Shown one piece after another: positions 55,339-61,447 of a stretch of 64,000 nt of DNA. Both the position numbers and the translations under genes were made by a program. The notes beneath the pieces were generated by a model. It ran no database searches. It saw nothing but the letters and a program-made list of their open reading frames with translations, and had not been told where the DNA came from. The stretch covers positions 3,032,001-3,096,000 of the forward strand of contig NZ_CP147012.1 in the NCBI RefSeq assembly GCF_037126285.1, in the 5' to 3' direction. This stretch comes from Bernardetia sp. MNP-M8. Its GTDB lineage: Bacteria; Bacteroidota; Bacteroidia; Cytophagales; Bernardetiaceae. How positions within the stretch are numbered: the stretch's first letter is position 1; every line of letters starts with the position of its first letter.

Positions 55339-56826
55339 ATGGACTCGAATAATTACTCAAAAAAAATATTTTATTATGCTTTACATTATAATAAAGCAAT
55401 AAAATTTGTTAGTTTCTTTTTTATTCTATTCACTTTTTTAGCTCAAAAAAATAACGCTACAGCTCAAAATAACACACAAAAAGATAAAAATAATCAAAGC
55501 GATTTTCAAACTATCATTATTCCCAACTTATTAATTCTTCCTACAAACACAGAAATAGATAAAGAGAAAACGGAAAAAATAGCTTCAAAAGACAATACAA
55601 AAGATGAAAAAATAGATTCTCTAAAATTAAATGTAGCTATTTCAAAGACCGATTCTATAGATGCTTTTGGTAATTTAAAAAATAATGTAGATTCTGCATT
55701 ATTTATGTCAGCTTCTGAAAATGGAAAAATCAAAAGTGATTCTGTAAAAGGAATGACTTCAAAAAAAGTAGAAAACTCAGATGTAATCAATACAACTGCA
55801 CCTTCTATTGGTGGAGATAGCTATGATGATGAAAACTTTCGTCCTGCAAATGCCACACTTCTAAATCTCTCAGATACAACCATGTTACGACTCAGTACGC
55901 TTGGTGGAAGTTGGGGATACTCGCTTTTTTTAGATACACTTGCTATCAGTATGAATGCTAGAAAAAGTTTGTTCAGAGAAGACACAAGTAATTATGATAA
56001 TGTCAAGATGAGTAATATTGTCATGATTTCAGAAGAGATTGCAATTGACTGTGTTTGGATTACGATGCGCCAGTATTACAAAGTTTGGGATTCAAATTCA
56101 GTAAATCCTTACGGAATTGATGCTTCTAAATTTAGAGATACTGTTCAGATAGCTCTTTATGATTCAGCAAAAAATCAGTATTGGTCTGCACCAATGGCAA
56201 GCAATAGAATAAATTCAAACTTTGGTTATCGTCGTTATCGTTGGCATCATGGAACAGATTTAGACTTGGATACAGGAGACCCTATTTATGCTGTTTTTGA
56301 TGGAATAATTCGGGTAAAAAAATACGGTAGAGGATTTGGAAATCATATTGTCATACGGCACAGCAATGGACTAGAAACTGTTTACGGACACCTCAGCGCA
56401 ACAGATGTAGAAGTTGGAGATTATGTAAAAGCAGGTCAGATGATTGGAAAAGGTGGAAGCACAGGACGAAGTACAGGACCTCACTTGCACTTTGAAATGC
56501 GTTATGAAGGAAATTCAATAGACCCAGCCACTATTTTTGATTTTGAAAAAAATGAAATCAAATTAAAAGATTTTGAACTAACGGCTGCCAATTTCAAACA
56601 CTTAGGCGCACGTGTAAACAGCACACACACACACGAAGACGATGGAGAAGATGATGCTGACGAAACGCACAGCGTAAGAAGAGTAGTTTATCACAAAATA
56701 AAAAGTGGAGATTCGCTTTGGAAAATAAGTCGTCAGTATGGCGTTACTATTTCATCTATCTGTAAGCTTAACGGAATCAGCACACGTACAAATTTGAGAT
56801 TGGGAAGACGTTTGAGAGTACGATAA
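55339..56826 (+). CDS. M23-family peptidoglycan endopeptidase with C-terminal LysM
   Basis: 495 residues. A signal/anchor (about 20-41) is followed by a ~150-residue Lys/Ser/Asp-rich linker (TEIDKEKTEKIASKDNTKDE). The M23 domain has HHGTDLDLDTG (~302), KKYGRGFGNHIVIRHSNG, VYGHLSATDVEVGDYVKAGQ and PHLHFEMRYEG (~380), so all zinc ligands (H..D, H.H) are present. A His/acidic linker (HTHEDDGEDDADE) leads to one LysM repeat at about 448-495 (YHKIKSGDSLWKISRQYGVT). It likely cleaves peptide cross-links during wall growth or division. Single gene with terminator 56866-56912. Confidence 0.93.
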   Translation: MDSNNYSKKIFYYALHYNKAIKFVSFFFILFTFLAQKNNATAQNNTQKDKNNQSDFQTIIIPNLLILPTNTEIDKEKTEKIASKDNTKDEKIDSLKLNVAISKTDSIDAFGNLKNNVDSALFMSASENGKIKSDSVKGMTSKKVENSDVINTTAPSIGGDSYDDENFRPANATLLNLSDTTMLRLSTLGGSWGYSLFLDTLAISMNARKSLFREDTSNYDNVKMSNIVMISEEIAIDCVWITMRQYYKVWDSNSVNPYGIDASKFRDTVQIALYDSAKNQYWSAPMASNRINSNFGYRRYRWHHGTDLDLDTGDPIYAVFDGIIRVKKYGRGFGNHIVIRHSNGLETVYGHLSATDVEVGDYVKAGQMIGKGGSTGRSTGPHLHFEMRYEGNSIDPATIFDFEKNEIKLKDFELTAANFKHLGARVNSTHTHEDDGEDDADETHSVRRVVYHKIKSGDSLWKISRQYGVTISSICKLNGISTRTNLRLGRRLRVR

Positions 56827-56865
56827 AAAGTTGTAAGTGATTAGTTATAAGTGGTAAGAAATAAC

Positions 56866-56912
56866 AAAAAAATAACCTTTCAAAAACATAGTTTTTGAAA
56901 GGTTATTTTTTT
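56866..56912 (+). terminator. Strong hairpin terminator of the M23 peptidase gene
   Basis: AATAACCTTTCAAAAAC pairs with GTTTTTGAAAGGTTATT around ATA, with an A run before and TTTTTG after, 40 bp past the stop codon. Confidence 0.9.
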
Positions 56913-56918
56913 GTTTGC

Positions 56919-57216
56919 TGCCGTTGTTGGTGTCTCCACCATAGTCGTAAGGCTATAAATGAAATAGAGTTATTTACTCCTTTAGGAGTTGTATATTGGT
57001 AGAAAAAAGAGAAAGCTACAACCTCATTTACTCCGTAGGAGTTTCATAATGGTAACATTTCGTCTTTAAATGTCATAAATTCTACCAATATAGTTCCTAC
57101 GGAACAAGGAACAATTATTTATTCTCATTTTTTCTAACAATATGAAATTCCTACGGAACAGAGTTACAATAAAAATTTTAACCTTACGGCTATGGTGACT
57201 CCACCAACGACATCAT
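56919..57216. mobile_element. MITE-like palindromic element, about 298 bp
   Basis: The ends are imperfect inverted repeats of about 33 bp: the left reads GTTGTTGGTG-TCT-CCACCATAG then TCGTAAGG, and the right, inverted, reads GTCGTTGGTG-GAG-TCACCATAG then CCGTAAGG. Inside are further inverted strings: ACTCCTTTAGGAG and ACTCCGTAGGAG against TTCCTACGGAAC (twice), and TATTGGTAGAA against TTCTACCAATA. It has no coding capacity. Solo hairpins resembling its ends occur at 42539 and 47652. The right end is 8 bp before the hisS stop codon, so it may also terminate hisS transcription. Confidence 0.72.
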
Positions 57217-57224
57217 AATGATTT

Positions 57225-58613
57225 TTATACTACAAATTTCTCAATCAACTCATCAATAGACATCAATTCTTGCGAACCTTCAATCATATTTTTGACAGCT
57301 AGTTTTCCTGTCTTCATTTCATTTTCACCTACAATTACACAAAAAGGAATATTTCTTTTATTGGCATAATCAAATTGCTTTTTGATATTTTTATTTTCTG
57401 TATAAACTTCAGTAGCGATATTTCTATCTCTAAGTCTTCTGACAAGTGGCAAACTCCAAATTCTTGCAGATTCATCAAAGGCTAAGAAAATGACTTTTGT
57501 AGATTCTGAAATTTCTTTCGGAAACAAATCCAAGTCTTCTAAAACATCATAAATTCGCTCAATTCCAAAAGAAATTCCTACACCTGAATAGCCTTTTAGA
57601 CCAAAAATTCCTGTAAGGTCATCGTAGCGACCACCTCCACCGATACTTCCCATTTCGGCTTCGTCTGCTTTTATTTCATAAATACAGCCTGTATAATAGC
57701 CTAAACCTCTTGCAAGTGTTGGGTCAATTTGCAAGTTATTGACAAACGGAATTCCTTGTAAAAATTGTTGTACTTGTTCTAATTCTATAATTCCAGCTTC
57801 TCCTGCTGCATTTCCACTAAAGAATGATTTCAAGTAATCTAATTTTTCTTGATTGAAACTGGTATTTTTGTGAGTCATAAACTCTACAAATTCGTTTATT
57901 TTGGAAATAGCTTCTTCTGAAAGTTCTCTTTCTTTGAGTTCTTTAGAAACTCCTTCCCAACCGATTTTATCAAGTTTATCAATCGCAACAGTAATGTCTG
58001 TCATTTTTTCTGGAAAACCAACAACTTCTGAAAGACCTTGCAAAATTTTTCTACTGTTGAGTTTGATAGTAACTTTTAGATTTAATTTTTCAAAAACCTC
58101 ATCAGCCATTTGTAATAATTCGGCTTCATTAATCAACGAATCTGAACCTACCACATCGGCATCACATTGATAAAACTCACGATAACGCCCCTTTTGTGGA
58201 CGGTCGGCACGCCAAACAGGTTGAATCTGAAATCTACGAAAAGGAAAAGTAATTTCGCTTTGGTGCTGAACTACATAACGAGCAAAAGGAACTGTCAAAT
58301 CATAGCGCAGACCTCGCTTACTTACTTTTGTTGTAATTTCTTTGTAATCTAATTCTTCTACTTTTTTCTGACTCTCTTTTTTGCGTACATCTTTCAAAAA
58401 ATCGCCTGAATTAAGCACTCTAAAAAGAAGTTGATCACCTTCATCACCATATTTTCCTGTCAGAGAATCTAGGTTTTCCATGGTAGGTGTTTCTAAAGGC
58501 AAGAAACCATATTTTATAAATACTTTTTTTATAGAATCAAAAAGCCATTGGCGTTTGAGCATTTGTTCGGGCGAAAAATCACGCATTCCCTGTGGAACAG
58601 AAGGTTTTTTCAT
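57225..58613 (-). CDS. hisS: Histidine-tRNA ligase
   Basis: 462 residues, class II synthetase. Motif 1 region: PSVPQGMRDFSPEQMLKRQW. Motif 2: PFRRFQIQPVWRADRPQKGR then YREFYQCDADVVG. HisRS-specific loops: LARGLGYYTGCIYEIKADEA and GGGGRYDDLTGIFG. Motif 3: GVGISFGIERIYDVL. The C-terminal anticodon-binding domain runs from about 370 (KVIFLAFDESARIWSLPLVR). Slightly longer than E. coli HisRS, as usual for Bacteroidota. Probable -7 element at 58667-58674. Immediately upstream of that promoter lies a decayed smc 3' end. Confidence 0.97.
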   Translation of the reverse strand: MKKPSVPQGMRDFSPEQMLKRQWLFDSIKKVFIKYGFLPLETPTMENLDSLTGKYGDEGDQLLFRVLNSGDFLKDVRKKESQKKVEELDYKEITTKVSKRGLRYDLTVPFARYVVQHQSEITFPFRRFQIQPVWRADRPQKGRYREFYQCDADVVGSDSLINEAELLQMADEVFEKLNLKVTIKLNSRKILQGLSEVVGFPEKMTDITVAIDKLDKIGWEGVSKELKERELSEEAISKINEFVEFMTHKNTSFNQEKLDYLKSFFSGNAAGEAGIIELEQVQQFLQGIPFVNNLQIDPTLARGLGYYTGCIYEIKADEAEMGSIGGGGRYDDLTGIFGLKGYSGVGISFGIERIYDVLEDLDLFPKEISESTKVIFLAFDESARIWSLPLVRRLRDRNIATEVYTENKNIKKQFDYANKRNIPFCVIVGENEMKTGKLAVKNMIEGSQELMSIDELIEKFVV

Positions 58614-58666
58614 AACTTATTCTTGATATTTTCTCGTAAAATTTTCTTTTGAATGTTTTAGTATGA

Positions 58667-58674
58667 CAAATATA
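58667..58674 (-). promoter_or_regulatory. -7 promoter motif of hisS
   Basis: The minus strand reads TATATTTG, fitting TAnnTTTG, 54 bp upstream of the start codon. A TTTG lies 24 bp further upstream (58699-58702). Confidence 0.5.
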
Positions 58675-58708
58675 CCAAAAAAAGTAGGTTGAAAGTTCCA
58701 AATTTGAA

Positions 58709-58767
58709 TTTACTCTACCAAAATCTCTTTCAAATTTATGTACAAGGCTTTCAAAATGCCAATTTCA
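58709..58767 (-). pseudogene. Decayed copy of the smc 3' end
   Basis: Read on the minus strand it encodes EIGILKALYINLKEILVE and a stop, matching the intact smc C-terminus EIGVSKVLPVDLKGILVE and stop. By eye about 46 of 59 bases agree with 61447-61505. Most differences are transitions. There is no upstream coding sequence. It lies between the hisS promoter and the nitroreductase gene, 2.7 kb from the real smc end. Confidence 0.78.
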
Positions 58768-58900
58768 AAATGAGCTTTTAGATTGGTAATTTGCTTTTTC
58801 TATGGCTGTTTAGTTTTGTATTCTTTTAAACATTTTTCATCACATTTTTATTTAAATAGTGTGATATTTCATTTTTTAACCTAAAAAACATTTTTATTTT

Positions 58901-59467
58901 ATGTCAAATTCCATTTTACCTATTATTGAAGAGCGTTGGAGTCCAAGAGCTTTTTCATCAAAATCTATTTCCAAAGAAGATTTGAATCTACTTTTCAAAG
59001 CAGCAGGAAAAGCAGCATCTTGTTTTAATGAGCAGCCTTGGCGATTTGTCTATGCAGGCAAAGAAGATACAGAAAATTTCGATAGATTAGTAAGTTGTCT
59101 GACAGAATTCAATCAAGTTTGGGCAAAAAATGCTGCTGTTCTGGTTGCTACTTTAGCTAAAAAAAACTTTGAGCAAACAGGCGAACCAAACAAACATTCT
59201 TGGCATGATGTAGGACTTGCTATGGGAAATATGAGTTTGCAAGCGATGTCAATGGATATTTATTTGCATCACATGGCAGGTTATGAGAGCGAAAAAGCAA
59301 TAGAAAAACTAGATATTCCCACTGATTTTGAACCTGTTAGTTTTGTAGCAATAGGTCATTTGGGAGATAAAGAACAACTTCCTAATGACTTAAAAGAAAA
59401 AGAGTCTCCAAAATCTCCTAGAAAAGATTTAGATGAAATTACTTTTGTTGGAAAGATGGGGAAATAA
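58901..59467 (+). CDS. Nitroreductase-family flavoprotein
   Basis: 188 residues. FMN/NAD(P)H-dependent reductase fold: IEERWSPRAFSSKSISKEDL (FMN-phosphate Arg and Ser), AGKAASCFNEQPWRFVYAG, the helix LAMGNMSLQAMSMDIYLHHM and the C-terminal FVAIGHLGDKEQLPNDL. Proteins of this type reduce nitroaromatics or quinones, or act on iodotyrosine-like substrates; the natural substrate is unknown. It is the only plus-strand gene in the block between the two smc 3' ends. Confidence 0.9.
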   Translation: MSNSILPIIEERWSPRAFSSKSISKEDLNLLFKAAGKAASCFNEQPWRFVYAGKEDTENFDRLVSCLTEFNQVWAKNAAVLVATLAKKNFEQTGEPNKHSWHDVGLAMGNMSLQAMSMDIYLHHMAGYESEKAIEKLDIPTDFEPVSFVAIGHLGDKEQLPNDLKEKESPKSPRKDLDEITFVGKMGK

Positions 59468-59535
59468 AAAGAGCTTTTATAGGCTAGAACTAATTATTCT
59501 AGCCTATATTTTTTAAGAATTTTCAAAATTCTAAT

Positions 59536-60012
59536 TTATAATGAAACAGAGTTCCTTTCGTCAAAATCAATTTCTAAATCTTTATTTTCTAGTTCATTAT
59601 CAAACCATTTTTTTATCCAGTCAAAAGCAATTTTTGAGGAGTTTCTGCTAAGTTCCAAAGAAATAACTAACTCAGGTGTTTCTTCTTTTGGATAGAATCC
59701 TTTTTGTATCCAAGCACTTATTTCAATCGCATCTTCTAAAGTATCGGTTTCGACTTCTTCTTGAATGATACGAACTAATTTTTGTTTTGATTTAGAAAAG
59801 ACTGTAAAAATAGGATTTCCATCTTTCAATTCTTTTTTATTATTAAAATCATCATTGTGCCAATTAAAAATCCATTCTGAATCTATCTGTTTTTCAAATT
59901 TTGAATCCTTGCCTATTATTTTCTTATAAAATTCTCTCTTCCACCAATTTTTTGTTAGGGAATAAATGCGATTATCTTTAAGAAAGTTTTGATATAAAAT
60001 TTTATTCTTCAT
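59536..60012 (-). CDS. Unrecognised 158-residue protein, overlapping partner gene
   Basis: No family is recognised. A basic, aromatic N-terminus (YSLTKNWWKREFYKKIIGKD) is followed by FNWHNDDFNN and an acidic C-terminus (KWFDNELENKDLEIDFDERN). No signal peptide or membrane segment. Its ATG overlaps the end of the upstream 117-residue gene by 11 bp (60002-60012), indicating translational coupling and a shared function. A small pair like this could be an effector and its regulator or a toxin and its neutraliser, but nothing in the sequence proves that. Confidence 0.72.
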   Translation of the reverse strand: MKNKILYQNFLKDNRIYSLTKNWWKREFYKKIIGKDSKFEKQIDSEWIFNWHNDDFNNKKELKDGNPIFTVFSKSKQKLVRIIQEEVETDTLEDAIEISAWIQKGFYPKEETPELVISLELSRNSSKIAFDWIKKWFDNELENKDLEIDFDERNSVSL

Positions 60013-60355
60013 GGTCTATAATATTTATTCTAAGAAATGCAGTACCTTTAATAACCTCAATATCAACTCTAATATCACGAGTTCCCTTTACTTTAAAAGT
60101 TTTGGAAACTTGAGCATCTATCCCTCCATTTTCGCCTGCTTGTTCGATAAAATCCTTTGCTTTATCAAAAGCTGTTTGTCGCAATAAAAGTTCTTTATTA
60201 GGTAATTTTTCTTTTAGTTTTTCTAGTAAAATTAATCCTTCTTCTAAAGTTAAAGGTTTATCTTGCGACCAAGACTCTGACTCTTCCAAATTTCCACCTT
60301 GTGCCTGTATTCTTCCCCTGTGTTGAGGTTCATTATCTTCTTGCTTTTTTGCCAT
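60002..60355 (-). CDS. Unrecognised 117-residue protein, first gene of an overlapping pair
   Basis: No named family. The N-terminus is polar (MAKKQEDNEPQHRGRIQAQG, then GNLEESESWSQDKPLTLEEG) and reads like a conserved, charged lead-in. The middle is helical (LEKLKEKLPNKELLLRQTAF) and the C-terminus beta-rich (TFKVKGTRDIRVDIEVIKGT). The RGRIQAQGG and WSQDKPLT strings look conserved, as if part of a widespread small-protein family, but I cannot place it. A TATATTTG motif at 60367-60374 would give an almost leaderless message. Confidence 0.72.
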   Translation of the reverse strand: MAKKQEDNEPQHRGRIQAQGGNLEESESWSQDKPLTLEEGLILLEKLKEKLPNKELLLRQTAFDKAKDFIEQAGENGGIDAQVSKTFKVKGTRDIRVDIEVIKGTAFLRINIIDHEE

Positions 60356-60366
60356 AATTTTTTACT

Positions 60367-60374
60367 CAAATATA
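60367..60374 (-). promoter_or_regulatory. Candidate -7 motif of the overlapping gene pair
   Basis: The minus strand reads TATATTTG, exact to TAnnTTTG, only 12 bp upstream of the ATG at 60355. No -33 at normal spacing is visible. Confidence 0.4.
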
Positions 60375-60472
60375 TCATTTTTTTAATCAAATCACTTACT
60401 AATTCACTTTCAACATATGAGAAGATATTGGAATAACATACAAATAATTTTAAATAAGAATTTATGCTAAAA

Positions 60473-61357
60473 TTAAGCTGGATTAGTTCCTCTACGAGTA
60501 TGAAAAATTGAAATGAATAAATTTCTTTCTACTGGGTCATCCGAGCGTAAAAGGTTTATTCCATTTATAAAGAAGGAGTTAGAATCAGCCCCATGAGCTA
60601 TACCACCTTTATCAGCTGCAAAACCACTCAACTCGTCTTTTCCATTGGAGTATTGCAAATCTGTACCTTCTTCTAATATGATTACAGCTAAATTTTTGAT
60701 TTTTTCATTGCAATATATATCCAATTGTTCTATACAACTCATTAGTGTATTTCCACTTCTAAGTTTCATCTCTGCTAAAAATATACATTCTCCATTAGGC
60801 ATATGAATTGCTACATCGCTTTTTCCTCCTACTTGCAATGATTCTGCTTGTACTAATCCACCATTATCAATATATAGAGTTCTTAAATGAGCTAATAAAA
60901 AGTTTCTGTAAACAGCTTCTATACTTCCTGCATATTGTATTATTTTTGTGTCTATTTCTTTCTGCAAAAAGAAAGGAGGAACTTTTGCTAGTTGAGAAAA
61001 ATATGTATGAACTTCTTTACAGATTTTTTTATGGTCTTCTTTATTAAAAGTCTTAGCTTCTTTTTCACTAAAACTAACGTCAGTTATTGAATATTCAAAA
61101 TCATTAACTCTAGTAGGATGTATAGTCTGTAATGCTTTTAATATTCTTTCTTTTTGTTCTTCAGCTACATCGCCTAAAATAGATAGATCATCTAAGTATA
61201 TATAATAATGGACAGGTTCAATACGATCTAAATCATGGGCAACATACCTAATAGAAACCACATCAGATATTTTTCCCTCTCCATTTCTTAATTTATCTGC
61301 TAACTCTTTATCCGTTGTTTCTAGTATTCTTATTAAAGATTGATATTTTGCGTCCAT
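60473..61357 (-). CDS. Unrecognised protein with a PD-(D/E)XK-nuclease-like core
   Basis: 294 residues. No family is recognised for the N-terminal ~110 residues (VVSIRYVAHDLDRIEPVHYY). A helical linker follows (VHTYFSQLAKVPPFFLQKEI). From about 178, VGGKSDVAIHMP, then the strand CIFLAEMKLRSG and EQLDIYCNEKIKN have the spacing of a PD-(D/E)XK core: Asp ~183, Glu ~197, Lys ~199, and a later helix with Gln/Glu. This pattern suggests a restriction-like nuclease, possibly a defence component. No methylase, helicase or ATPase is adjacent. A -7 motif TATTTTTG lies at 61399-61406. Confidence 0.65.
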   Translation of the reverse strand: MDAKYQSLIRILETTDKELADKLRNGEGKISDVVSIRYVAHDLDRIEPVHYYIYLDDLSILGDVAEEQKERILKALQTIHPTRVNDFEYSITDVSFSEKEAKTFNKEDHKKICKEVHTYFSQLAKVPPFFLQKEIDTKIIQYAGSIEAVYRNFLLAHLRTLYIDNGGLVQAESLQVGGKSDVAIHMPNGECIFLAEMKLRSGNTLMSCIEQLDIYCNEKIKNLAVIILEEGTDLQYSNGKDELSGFAADKGGIAHGADSNSFFINGINLLRSDDPVERNLFISIFHTRRGTNPA

Positions 61358-61447
61358 ATTATTTTTTGAAAGTAAATTAGATAAAAATTAATTATATCCA
61401 AAAATAAATAAAATATTTATTATTTCTATATCAATTTTCTAAAAATT

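Noticed and set aside
58839..58865. ATCACA-N15-TGTGAT inverted repeat upstream of the nitroreductase gene as a CRP-type site
   Set aside because: The 15-bp spacer does not fit CRP/FNR half-site spacing, and the sequence is AT-rich enough for chance pairing.
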